Shown: positions 1 to 11,300 of the stretch, in pieces
How the letters are laid out: each line of letters starts with the position of its first letter
Numbering within the stretch: the first letter of the stretch is position 1
Assembly (NCBI GenBank): GCA_002633005.1
Contig: NMRA01000592.1
Coordinates: 119,882 to 183,881 of the forward strand
Reading direction: 5' to 3'
Origin: Phoronis australis
Taxonomy: Eukaryota; Phoronida; Phoronidae
DNA: 64,000 nt
Translations under genes and position numbers: made by a program
The notes under the pieces: generated by a model
Told to the model about the DNA's origin: nothing
What the model saw: only the letters and a program-made list of their open reading frames with translations
Databases searched by the model: none

Positions 1-540
1 AGTGTTGTTGTAATGTCTCTGTCCAGGAACTGTGATGACTTGTGCATTTCTGACATTTTGCTCGGGGATTCTGTCATAGTAAAGATTTGTAGGGTCCTCT
101 GGTGTCATCTCAGCTGGGTAATTTAGCCTTGTACTGTCGTCTCTAGCAGGTGACCAATGGAGGAGCAACTGTTTTGTTTCAAGAGGTATTGACTCGGGCA
201 GGATTTTTCTTCACTTTTTATTGTTTCAGGCTTTTATTTTCCAAATTCCCTAGTTGTTGCATTGGTCTGGATTATGAGAGTGTAGTAGCAACACTCTTGC
301 CATAACTTAAAGAAACTCTTTCCCTTGCATTTCATTTCTTTATGATTCCGTGTGTTGACTTGGACAGACTATACACAATTTAGTTTTATTTTAAATTTTT
401 GTCGCTTATGTTCTATGACAATCTGTCCTATTTTTCAAGTGCAGTTACCTCTGATCAAAAAAAAAACTGTTTCGGGACTGAGAAATGTGATGTCTTAAAC
501 TTGTGAAAATGGTGGCTTATTGAAATTTTTCTGTAATCAA
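1..540. other. Non-coding stretch, probable intron upstream of neuferricin exon
   Basis: No open frame with splice signals or recognisable protein similarity is seen on either strand. Because the first neuferricin exon in the window starts with a splice acceptor, this stretch is most simply part of its preceding intron. Confidence 0.4.
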
Positions 541-965
541 GGTACCTAAACTACATGGTCAACAGACTCATAAACACGGGCACGGACGCATGAACACGAC
601 TCACGGACCTGCAAACACCATCCACTGACTCACAAACACGGGAACGGACTCACAAAACACGATCCCCACACCCAAATACACGGGACACGGACTCATATTC
701 ACGAGGAAACATGATTAACGGATCGCCAAACACAGGTCACGGACTCATTGGCTTCCTGGGTCAGCAGACATCTTCATTTTGTCCGTAAACCGTGTTTGGC
801 GGTCCGTTAACCGTGTTTCCTCGTGAATATGAGTCCGTGTCCCGTGTATTTGGGCGCGTGGATCGTGTTTTGTGAGTCCGTTCCCGTGTTTGTGAGTCAG
901 TGGACGGTGTTTGCAGGTCCGTGAGTCGTGTTTATGAGTTCATTGACTGTGTAGTTTAGGTACCT
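541..965. repeat. Long foldback (inverted-repeat) element with internal direct repeats
   Basis: The left arm (about 541-745) and right arm (about 785-965) are reverse complements over roughly 180 bp with a short central loop. The element begins GGTACCTAAACTAC and ends GTAGTTTAGGTACC. Within each arm a short motif resembling GACTCACAAACACGG recurs about eight times in diverged form, so each arm is itself a degenerate tandem repeat. No open frame is present. It is best read as a non-autonomous foldback or MITE-like element, and its transcript would form a long hairpin. Confidence 0.85.
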
Positions 966-1244
966 TGGCAATCATCACAATAAAGCTTGCAGAAGTCGGA
1001 TTTGCAAAAGTTGGATTTGTGTTTGACTCGAAAGAGGTTTTACCTTACTATTTTTCTTCCATTGATTATTTAATAAAAAGCTCTTTAATTGTAAGCCAGA
1101 TTTTCTCTCAATTCGGAGAAAATGTGCTTGTCATTTAAAAGAAATCACTCGTTTTTACTTCTCACTTCGTGCCCTGAACATAAAATGGAATTACTAACTC
1201 CAACACAGTTACAATGGACCTTAAGTCTTGATAGACATGAATTC

Positions 1245-1474
1245 TTTGATATGCGGACCTTTTACTGAAAGAAATCACTGAGGACTAAAAAAAAAAACGT
1301 GGCCACTAGGTTCAGGTCTACGAATTGTGCATCTGCTTTGACTTCCTGCGGATTTTGTGGACTTTAGTCTCGTTTACTTGGACTTTTTGTTTCACTGAGG
1401 TGGACCTTTTTGCCCAATTCGCCAAATTGGGGGGCTCATTCGAGCCCCCCGAGCCCCCCCTGGGTGCACCCATG
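1245..1474 (+). mobile_element. Dispersed MITE-like repeat, family A, copy 1
   Basis: The sequence from ATGCGGACCTTTTACTGAAA through GGACTTTTTGTTTCACTGAG to a G/C-rich end finishing TGGGTGCACC recurs at 7678-7878 (same strand), 28462-28670 and 34131-34326 (opposite strand). More complete copies have similar inverted ends of the GCATGC...ACCCA type. No coding capacity is seen. Confidence 0.7.
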
Positions 1475-1660
1475 AAACGTGTTGTACATTCAGCATTTCA
1501 GATAACACAGATTTTGTTTTACAGGGATCTCGTTCTTTTTAGATCTTGAGTCTTACTGTGTATACTAATGATACATTATTTGGAAACAAATTTTATTTAA
1601 TTGGAGGCCACTGAATGAGTGATCTTATTTGATTCCGGCCCAATTTATTTTGTTTGACAG

Positions 1661-1847
1661 GTAAACTAGAGGGTAATTTCTATGACTCAAAAGGGCGCCC
1701 AACTGCTAAGTTAAGAGCAGTGAAAGACATGATAACTAAGGGTAAAACACTGAAACTGGAAGAGGAAGAAGAGAAAAGAATGTACCCCATGTGTAACTCA
1801 GAATGGAGCCAGGAGAAGGGTGGGATAGTTTACTGCTCAAACAGAAG
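1661..1847 (+). CDS. CYB5D2: Neuferricin exon (penultimate)
   Basis: Acceptor TTTGACAG precedes base 1661 and donor AAG/GTTTGT follows 1847. It enters with two bases of a codon and leaves in phase 2. It encodes GKLEGNFYDSKGRPTAKL, then an E/K-rich helix and the cysteine block CNSEWSQEKGG. An open frame continues past the donor only as intron read-through. Confidence 0.85.
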
Positions 1848-2905
1848 GTTTGTATTGCAGCAGCTAGTGTTTGCCGAGGCTGCAAGTGATACGAGTATCT
1901 TAGAAAGAAACAAACAAGTTAATGGGTGCATCATCTCAGATTGTGCACCAGTGTTATGATTTCTAGACTTTTTAACGGACACCAAAAATGTTAGGTCCAA
2001 GAAGGCCCATTGTGTGGAAGTGTAGGGTGAATATTGAAGGAGTGACTAAGTTGGGACTGCAGGAATGCATTTTTTGGAATTCCACTGAAACATAGGCTCT
2101 CGACTAATTATTATACTATTTAGCACAGAACATAGAAAAAATGGCAATTTTGTGGCATTTCTCAAAAGTAACGTTCATTACTGACATAGTCTGAAGTCAA
2201 ACAACATTAGGCAAAATTATTATTGCCGATAGAATTAGTGTTACATCCTAAAGTGCTGTCCACACACAGTTGACAGTTGCTCATGGAACATGTTGTCTCT
2301 AGGTTTGGGTGCTATTTAAACTAGCACATCTTGCCCCACTTGTGACAACCTACTCAACCTTATTGAGATCGGTTAATTTGTTCTAGAATAACTTATGTCA
2401 TTTTTAATTGCTGTTTGGCTGCAAACCTGGTCTAAGGAGGAAGTAATTATCAGCTGCACTCTTGTGTAGTTACATAAATACAGATTTTTTTCAAGTCGTA
2501 TTCACTTCAAATGTTCATTGGCATGCACAGAGCAAGAACTTCTCATGCACTAGTTATCGGATATAAGTATGGATGATCTGCTTAAAGTGTGACAAGCTGC
2601 ACTAGTGCAAATTATTCCAGGGTAAGTCTGTGTGTGGACGGATCTAAGTTGTTCCAGTCTAGACATGATTCCTGTGTATTGATTTCAGTGGTGGAGTTGA
2701 ACGGGATTGGGTAGGAGTTCCTCGTCTTTACTTCCGACCAGGAGTGCTCCAACCAAGGTGTGCATGTGTTAAGACCAGTGGACCACCATCTAATGACCCA
2801 GGCAAAAGAGAGCATAGTGACAGGGGTGACCTTGATCAGCCCGTCTTCAAACAGTATCCCAACTGTGATCCTGCTGCTATCTCATGCAGAGTACCTGATC
2901 ACTGA
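1661..2905 (+). CDS. CYB5D2: Neuferricin (cytochrome b5 domain-containing protein 2), 3' part of gene
   Basis: The two exons encode the part of neuferricin downstream of its cytochrome b5-like haem-binding domain. Family knowledge: neuferricin is a small secreted or membrane-associated MAPR-family haem protein linked to neuronal differentiation. Seen here: GNFYDSKGRPT, an acidic/basic helix, then CNSEWSQEKGG and YCSN in exon one. GGVERDWVGVPR, the CACVKTSGPPS segment and a final CDPAAISC cysteine pair follow in exon two. These match the order of conserved blocks in vertebrate CYB5D2. Joining at 1847/2689 restores an AGT serine codon in phase. The N-terminal exons with the cytochrome b5 core lie upstream of the window, so the gene is partial. 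Confidence 0.85.
2689..2905 (+). CDS. CYB5D2: Neuferricin last coding exon
   Basis: Acceptor TTGATTTCAG precedes base 2689, and the stop codon TGA is at 2903-2905. It encodes SGGVERDWVGVPR, then a proline/cysteine segment and the terminal CDPAAISCRVPDH. One entering base completes the serine codon split by the intron. The product matches the C-terminal end of CYB5D2 in motif order and length. Confidence 0.85.
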
Positions 2906-5840
2906 CTTATACACATCATACAACATTGTATATACGTGTAAATATTCAAAAAAGTTGGAAGTCTTGGACAGGTACAACGTTGCATTTAAACTGCTTACTA
3001 GTATAATTGTTTGCTAGACAACTACTGACGTTTAATATTAAGCTCAAATGGGACAGTGCAGATGGAGAGCAATGCACCTGGAATGCAAATGAGCTCAGCT
3101 CATCTCTCTCGTCCGCAGTGAACTGAACTGTAGGTATGTTGCATCTGGAGGCAGTGAGTCAAATATCTCACTAGTTGAATTTCTTTTATCTGTCAAGTGT
3201 AAATCCTTGTGGATGAGCTAACGAGGTACTTATACGATGAGACAACCTCGATTTTGTAATTCCCAACGAAACTAAGTTGTAAAGATTACTTTTGAAAAGT
3301 GTCCAGGAAAGATTTAAAATCCACCATCACTGTGTGCCCTGCCAATTTAGCCTGGATCATCAAAGGAGGTAGGATCAACAATGATTCCTTTGAGAAGTGT
3401 TAGGAAGTCTTTAGAGAACTGTTTTGTTGTTACTTTTGTGAAAAAGTCTTCTCAAGGATTAATTGAATACACTCATTTCTCTTTGAAAAAAATCAAAACA
3501 TTTTTAAAGCAACTATAAAATGACATGCTTTCATTCACAAAAATTTTTGATTCGACTTTACTGTTATGAAAGTGTCCCTTAGTCAGGACGGTGTGGTTTT
3601 TGGCTGGAAAGAAGTGACACTGAATTGTTATCCGCTTGGTTGAAACTAGGAATTGAATTGTGTGTGTGTAATTGTGGGTGTGTGCGTGCGTGTACGTATA
3701 CATATACATAAACATGCAAAGGTGGATTACAAAGCATGTCAGCATACTATAAATCAATACACAAGATAAATGAAAATAATTCATCCTAATTAATTAATCT
3801 AAGAAGAGCACTTGACAGTTAATAAATTAATAAATTACAAATGAAGACTTATTTAATTCTATGAACAAATGAAACAACATTTAAACGTAATTTTGTATAT
3901 TGGTTTTTTGCAAAAAAGAGTCAACACTTGCAGGCTAGAGTTGATATTTGATCAATGATAATTGGAGGTGAGTAATAATATACTTATTTGGGGAATGTGA
4001 TACTTGAAGCATGTTTAAGAACTAGCTTTTATAAAAAAAGGCTGGAGTAAATAGGGCAATAGTTAGGAGTGTATTATGAAAGCAAAAATTTTGTATTGCA
4101 AAGGACATGTTGTGTTTCTATTAATATTTCCTCTTGGCTGGTGTTTTTGTAAAAAGTTCAAGAAGCAGTGTTTTAGAAGTTTGTTGATTTGTTCAGTTTG
4201 AGATTAACAACTAAGCAGAAATACATGCTATGACCCTGCCTATTATTTGGGCTCCAACTTGCAGTATTTTGGATTCAACCTGTTCATTTGTAAGCCTATG
4301 GAAGCACTAACCTCAGGTGATGCCAACCTGATTTGGGAAGTTAGTGTTTAGGTCATTAGGGTCAATGTTGGGGGTCCCACCGAGTAAGGGATGTTTAAAG
4401 AATGTGGATGTCATAGTGCTGCTCACACAAAAAGAGTGGGACCCCTAAAAATATAGAGACTCGCCAAGATAACTGGCATTCGGTTATCCATAATTGAATT
4501 TGCACTTTGTTTTTTGTTAAAAAATACAGAGTGGAAAATATGCAACACAAATCTGTGCAAAACGTTTACATTTACCTTCCTTGATATTATAATTAGTACA
4601 AGCGCGGCCCCTGATTACCGGTTTTTGAATTATACTGAAATAGTACTATTCGATCAACAGCTAGCGTTGCCCAGTGGGCACACTGTATCATCATAGAAGC
4701 CGCCTCAAATCATTTCCTTCTCAAAAGCGAAAATATCCCTTATTTTCTTCATGCCCCAAGCATTCCCACAAGAAATAACGAATCTCGGTTCTTTGGAAGA
4801 CCAAAAATCACTTCTCTTCTTGTCTGAGTGAGCTGATAATAATTTATAGCAGCAAGTGGTTTAAATAAAAAAATACATGACCTTCGACGGAACTCGGGTT
4901 TATTGCCGCTTTAAATATTTAAGGATCGACTGTACGCCTTCATTAATCCTCCCTACTGTGACATAACTGCAAGTCAGAGATAGGGCTGATTCTTAGACAT
5001 ATTTTGCCTGTTTGAAATTGACGTCCTGTTCTCGGTGGTTTACTACTGAAGTTGTATTCTGGCTGTCTCAGAACAAGCAGAAGAACGTTTAACCACGATT
5101 AGGCCTACGATGACTTCTTCAGGCCCACGCACACATTGGTCAAGCTGAACCCTGGCTTGACTAAAAAAGTAATTGTCATTTTGTAATTATCAGACATCAA
5201 TTACCATCCGCCAGATTATATGACGAAATATTGCGATTGTATTTACGACTCCCCGAAAATGTACCTCGGGCGTTTTTGCGAAAAAGGCCTCATTTTGGCG
5301 CATTTTCCAAATGTCTCGTATCGAAGTGTGTGTAGCGTATAGTTTTTCCGTTTAAAGCTGCACCCATCTGTTTCCGAAAAAGCGTCTTGGGGGCATTTTG
5401 TCTGCACCCTACATGTCGCAACGGTTACCACATTACGGTGAAACTTCCCAGGCTGCCAATCACATATACCTTCAAATAGTTTTATTCCCCCTCGCCCTAC
5501 ACCTTCTGATCGAAATGGGGCGTGTACTGTCTAGGTCGCTATAGGTACAATGCTCGACACTTTGGCTGGGGTGCAGCACGTAAGGAACTTGGTAATCTGT
5601 TGTGGTGCACTTGGCATCCGAGTGTATACTGAGGCGTGGGGATGTCCAATAGTCTAACTAGTAACTCCTCGTTCCCCGTCCACCTGAGTAAGTACATACT
5701 GTACAAACGTTATAACTGTTGTACAGGGAATCCAGTGCACCACAGCGGAGCGTGGCGGCCATGAGCATCAACCTGATCCGACCGGCACTTCTTTGCAGCT
5801 ACCGCGAACCCTCTATCAGATAGCATTTACCGCCGGCGGA
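2906..5840. other. Intergenic region downstream of neuferricin
   Basis: No gene could be supported on either strand. An impure TG/CA-rich microsatellite lies at about 3660-3715, and AT-rich sequence with TTAATTAAT and AATAAA-like words at about 3785-3840. Short open frames here lack splice signals and similarity. Confidence 0.5.
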
Positions 5841-5964
5841 CAACTTATAAGGTGCGATTTGGGGGTAGGGGGACCTTATTGGTAGTGAATTCAGCGTTGC
5901 CAGTGCTATTTTTTCAAGGATTTTACCGCACAACCCCACGGCTTGCCATACCTCTCGCATGGGC

Positions 5965-6100
5965 GGCGCACCATAGGGAACTGACTGGGGGGGCTATGTG
6001 CGCCCTACTTTTTTCAGTGCCTCGCCGCCCATGGTCTACAGGGGGCTGGCGGGGCTATACCCCCACTTTTTTCAGTGCTGCGCAGCCCATGCCCTGATAT
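5965..6100. repeat. Imperfect tandem duplication of a G/C-rich repeat fragment
   Basis: Two adjacent diverged copies share GGGGCTAT, then ACTTTTTTCAGTGC and GCCCATG (about 5990-6035 and 6050-6092). The open frames across it are by-products of this composition. It resembles the end of a MITE, but its boundaries are not clear. Confidence 0.5.
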
Positions 6101-6193
6101 TTTTATTCCTCTGTGACATAAAACACGTAAGCTACGTCCATCAAATGAACTTCCTAGAAAAAATCCTCTTTCCCCCACGGCGCGGTCGCCGTT

Positions 6194-6430
6194 GGCCACT
6201 GGAGTAGAAGCATCATTTCGAAGAAACGAGATTTACACACACACAAACTATGATCGACACAATTAATGAACGCTTTTGCTACGTAGGCGAACTGCGGCCA
6301 CTGAAGTAATAAGCATCATTTCGAAGAAACTTTCTACACACACAATGATCGACACAATTAATCAACGCTTTTGCTTCGTAGGCGAACTGCGGCCACTGAA
6401 GTAATAAGCATCATTTCGAAGAAACGAGAT
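6194..6430. repeat. Tandem repeat, about 2.4 copies of a 95-102-bp unit
   Basis: The unit starts GGCCACTG(A/G)AGTA, contains AGCATCATTTCGAAGAAAC and ATGATCGACACAATTAAT, and ends GTAGGCGAACTGC. Copies start at 6194, 6296 and 6391, and the third is partial. Copy lengths differ because of a variable CA-rich stretch. Confidence 0.9.
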
Positions 6431-7500
6431 ATCCACACGTACACACGGCGTATTGATTACGACGGCATACAAGCCAATGCGGGTGACCTTGCTCAATACA
6501 ACTATGCAACATATGGTAACATTTTGTTTTAAAAAGCTGTCTGCACCGCGATGACAGCATTCAAACATACTGTGGTTATGTGTAAGATGTAACTTTTCCA
6601 CGACCGTAAGACTGAACGAACTACGAAACGCAGAAATTCGATCTACATGAAAAGTTCCCTTTTCCAATTTTTACTATTCATCTTTTCATAAGTAATTAAA
6701 AGAAAAATGCAAATGATGCACTACATTTTTCAGTGACAGCACTTATAACGTATCCCCTTGCTACGAGAAATTATCGAGGGGTGGTGCGTTCATATTTGTT
6801 CCGTCGTTCCACTGAGTAAAGAAAAACTAAGGCGATGAATCCGATTACATATGCAGCCATAGGCGGGTCGATACTACGTCATTGTTTCCACCCCCTTGTG
6901 ATATATGGAAATAGCCTCGGGACGCTAATTCTTAGAAAAAGCCCATACGCCGTCCTCGGCAGTTCCGTCGGCTCTTACGATAGGACGGAATTGGTGAAGT
7001 TCAGTGCAGAGAGTAGAAAGATTTATATTGTAACTGCCGGTCAATGTAGCTTATCTGAGTTGACTCAATGATGAGGGCATCATTAGCATAGCAGTCGCGA
7101 AACACTTGAGTCACGGTGAGTATTCAAGCAAAATGTGTTTCATGTAAACAGCTAGGTCTAAAAGCTAGAACGCTAGTTTTTGTTTTCACTACCCTCAAGC
7201 AAACGGGAGAAATTGCACATCAGCTGTCGAAACCGAAGACTGGGTCCCTTTTGAAAAAGGTAGTTTTAGGGCCTTCCGTGGCTATGAATTAAAATGTATA
7301 ATATAGACCGCAGTTGATTTCTTCAAAAATTCATACAAAGGCAAACTCTGATACGTGATTGCAAACGATCTTATTTTTCAATTTTTTTAGAATGTTACTG
7401 CGAGATTCATCTGTATTGCACTGGTTCCCAATCTAGGATTAGTTTTAATCGCCACCTCCGGTCAACAATTAATGCTATACTAGTGCCAATAAACACAAGT
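6431..7500. other. Intergenic region without recognised gene
   Basis: Only short open frames without supporting splice signals or similarity are present (for example 6362-6667 on the minus strand and 6835-7071 on the plus strand). No regulatory element is recognised. Confidence 0.4.
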
Positions 7501-7560
7501 GGAACGACCATAGACATCTTATGATGTCTATAGACATCATAAGATGTCTATGGGAACGAC
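7501..7560. repeat. Perfect 44-bp palindrome flanked by 8-bp direct repeats
   Basis: GGAACGAC occurs at 7501-7508 and again at 7553-7560. Between them lie 22 bases followed by their exact reverse complement (7509-7530 and 7531-7552). Each half is itself a hairpin: TAGACATC, four bases, GATGTCTA. The arrangement is that of a very small insertion with a target-site duplication. Confidence 0.95.
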
Positions 7561-7677
7561 ACTGCGATCCCACCGAGAAGTTTTTTTTGGCAAGAGACAA
7601 TTAACTAAAATGAACAGTTGAAGAAGTTTCTAAAATCATAGATGACCGCTCGCTTTTTAGACTGAAAACACCTCACC

Positions 7678-7878
7678 ATGCGCGCACCCAGCTTAAATTA
7701 TAGGGGTTCTGAAATTTTTCCGTATGTGGACCTTTTACTGAAAAGAAAAACGAGGTACTACGTTCAGACCTATGAATTGTCCATTCGCGGAATTCCCGTG
7801 GATTTTTGTCGCGTTTGCTCGGACTTTTTGTTTCTCTGAGGCGGACCTTTTGCCCACTTAGCCAAATATGGGGGGGGA
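7678..7878 (+). mobile_element. Dispersed MITE-like repeat, family A, copy 2
   Basis: This is the same family as 1245-1474. It starts ATGCGCGCACCCA, contains GTGGACCTTTTACTGAAA and CGGACTTTTTGTTTCTCTGA, and ends in GCCAAATATGGGGG. Confidence 0.75.
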
Positions 7879-8156
7879 GTGATGGCTTAGGAAGTAAATG
7901 AATGTTACTTGTTTTGTCACAAAACCACCGGTACAATCACGGTCATTCGATACAATTCGTCCATTTCGGTACGTTTATATGTAGAAATGTCAAAGATATT
8001 ACATTCTAAGTGATGTACATGATAAGGTTATTCGAAAATAGATGAACTTTGTATCGCCGGAATGAGCATGGGTATCTTTGGCATGAGTGCATATTATAAC
8101 TGAAAATTTGCTTGCAGCCGGTATCTGAGTCACAGCTAAGGAAGTGGTCTAGAGTC

Positions 8157-8329
8157 ATGGCAACCAACAACGAAGAGAATGAACGTCTTTCGCAAGAAGA
8201 CGGTCGAGTTCTGTATGCTCGGGGCAGAGACGATGGACAGAGAAGACGGAGCAAGGAAACTGATGGGCTTACAAGAGCTCGAATTAGACCTGAGAGGATA
8301 AACAGTTCAACGAGATTCGTAAACCGAAG
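8157..8329 (+). CDS. ZNFX1: ZNFX1 coding exon 1
   Basis: ATG at 8157 in context GTCATGG begins MATNNEENERLSQEDGR and an arginine-rich stretch, ending at donor CGAAG/GTATAA. Phase 2 matches exon 2 exactly (the split codon is arginine). The frame stays open upstream to an acceptor-like CTTGCAG ending at 8117, so this may be the second transcribed exon with part of the 5' UTR. The basic, low-complexity start is like other ZNFX1 proteins. The assignment rests on position, phase and composition. Confidence 0.65.
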
Positions 8330-11300
8330 GTATAACTTCAAGCACCATTTCCAACCATGAAATCGACAATAAGCGACGGCTTTGCCACGGTTTTTATCAA
8401 ATATATATTAATAATTGGCAATCTAACTTCTGTCTCTGCCATAAGGTTAGCCATTGGGCATATTATTACCAAACAAGCGCCCAAAACGTCCGTTTGCAAA
8501 TGTTGCTGTACAATACTTATTACACACATTCGAATAGTTTGCTTGAATTTCTGACGTCCGTCGGAGTCACTCAGCACACACAACTTGAACTTGCCTTTCT
8601 GGAAAGTTATTCAAGTAGGGCGTGTGCCCTTCTAGGCCTACTACTGATTCGATCCAACTTGATTGCGTGGAAGGAAACTCTGTTGAAAGTGCCAATTTTA
8701 ATGAAGACAGGTGTATAGGTCCAGAGTTCAGATCGCTGGTGCTAATTAGTTATGCCCACACTAAAACGCCCATCCGGTCTAATTTTTGTATCCAGATCTG
8801 GCAGTCCCGGTCCGTGTCACGTATCAGAGTACACCATGTGTTTTACTGTTGTTTATCACAATACAGCCGTGTGGCCTATGAGCCCATGACCTTAGATTGT
8901 CCTTATAATGACTCACTGCTATAGATGCTAGTTAGTTAACACCATTGGACTTTAATGTGGTTGTATGTGCTTTGATGCAGTTCTTATATCTAATGCATTA
9001 TATGTGATTGAATACAAGTGGTTACTCACAATATTACAGTCCGCAACGCAACTGTTCTTGTTGCTCAACAGTCAAGTTCTCGGGCTTTTAATTAAGATTT
9101 AGAGGTAAATTAATCTCTTAAAAAGCAGTATTAAAACCGTTTTTTCTGTCAAAAACCACTTGCCGAAATTGGTCTTTTCTTGCCTTACTCGGTTTAGAAG
9201 TCGTCCCCAGCCGCGGCAAGAACTGACATTGCGTTATTCATCAAACCAAACCTGTGAGAAGAATGTATTAAAATCCCACAACGTGCCTAATGAAAAATTT
9301 GAGACTAATTTCATTATAGTAGGTGGTCTGATCAAAAGTTGTTTTTTTTGTGGTGCAAGCCGGGTTTACGATTCGCTTTAAAAGATGGCGCTTTTGCAAT
9401 GTCCTTCCCGTGTTCTTCTATTGAGAGCTCTACAGCCCACACTTTTACTCGACGCTATGCTATGGAGCAACCGCCGTTCCCCCGCCCCGACAATTGCGCC
9501 TTTCAACCTCGTTGGTCATTTCCTCTAGCACCCTAGTTCTTTGGTCATCAAAAATTAACTGTTGGTTTAGATCACGTTCTGCTGAGAAATTGGCCTAGAT
9601 TTGTTCATCAGATGAGGAACGATTCCTGGGCTATGGAGAATTTTGGCGCTCCAGTCTCACTCTTGCACTGCTTCAGTAGCTAGTACCGGCATACAGTTTA
9701 TAGTACCGGTACGTACTGCGCCGATCCAGTTTCAGCTGTCTTCGATGTTGGAACTGCTGCACACCGGCAGTATTCATGAATACCTGAATATGTGCAAATT
9801 TCAATCAGAACAGAAAATCATGTGAAGTTCACATATTCGCACATATAAAACACGCTCGAGTGTCCTAGGTGTTCCGGATGCTGTCACCAGGAACACCTCG
9901 CACGGGTATTTTCGTAGCAGCTGCCTCAAATTACCCTTAGGGGCTGCATTAGGTGCGTACATGCGAACTTCAGTCGTTAGGCGCCTCATCGTATTTCTCA
10001 ACCACCAACTATGAATGTTCCCACCAGATGGGATTACAGTATACTGGCTATAGCACCTGAACTTTTATGACCGGCTTCTTTCGGTTGGTGATTAGGGAAC
10101 AAATGGATGTTAGTGACAGCCGCTACTGTGTATGAGGCAACATTCTGTGGGCCCTACGCGGATTATAAAAAATTAATCCGCCATCGAAAGTTGAAAATTT
10201 TCATTGAATATGAAGATCGGTCACCTAGAACAGAAAAAAAAATTACGCGCGTTGCTCTGACTGCTGCATTTCTTCCTTGATATGTCCAAACCTCCACTGT
10301 GTAACCTGTCAGAGCAACACCACAGGGCGACTTGTGTACACCACTGCACACAGCAAATGTCAAGATAATGTTCATCTCCCAGGCGAAATCTTGTTGGGGG
10401 GTACGAAAGACCGGGATACGCCGATGGCAATTTGAGGCTACGCAAATAATCTGAAGTGTTCCGGATGGTCATGCAACTATGAGCAGCAGACCAATCATTA
10501 AGTGTGCAGTTGAGTTGCAGCAACTAATGCCCACCACAGCAACTGCGTCGCATTTTTGTTGACGACAATGTGGAAAGGCCTTTTTAATGGCTACTAAGAG
10601 TATTTCGTCGCTCTTTAGTAGCCAATTTTGAATTCTTAACAGAAGCGGTTTGGGTTTCCACGCTCACCCGATTGTCATTACGTGTTATCATGATTACTGC
10701 ATATCGGTGGAAGTCAATCTCAATCGCTTGTTTTTTACATGGGATGTTTTGATATTTTTTGTTTAAGGGGAAGGAATGTTCGCGCAAACTACGGGGTACG
10801 GACGGTTGAGGACAAAGAACAATATCTGAAGTCTTTAGTTCAGAAAGATGCCAGCGACATCATCCTGGAACTTCTGTCGCCCAGGAGTTTGCTTAGAGAG
10901 TTGGTAGAAGGTAATACTAAAGTTACACAAGCGTGCGGTCTTCGCTGTTCTGGTGGCTGATTCCGGTGAGGCAGCCACCAGAAATCTGGATAGCCGTGTT
11001 TCAATGAAAATTCAACGACAAAGGTCACACGTTACGCATTTAGGGTGTGGATTTGACCTTTAAGAAAGTAATTTCTATGAAAACTCACTTTTTAGGGTGC
11101 CAAAATATGTACTCACGTCACTCTTTAGGGGTATAAAAGTAACCTAAGAACCTCATACCGTTGGCTGTGAAATTCGGAGAAAGAGATCTCATTGGGGAAG
11201 ACTCGAAAACTTCCGTTAATTTCGTTTACTTCGGAGAGTGAAAGTGTGACCAAAGTCATGATTCACTTTATTAGGATCTAGTTTGGAGAAAGTACACTGT

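Noticed and set aside
3655-3720. TG/CA-rich tract as a possible functional site
   Set aside because: An ordinary impure dinucleotide microsatellite with no neighbouring gene start.
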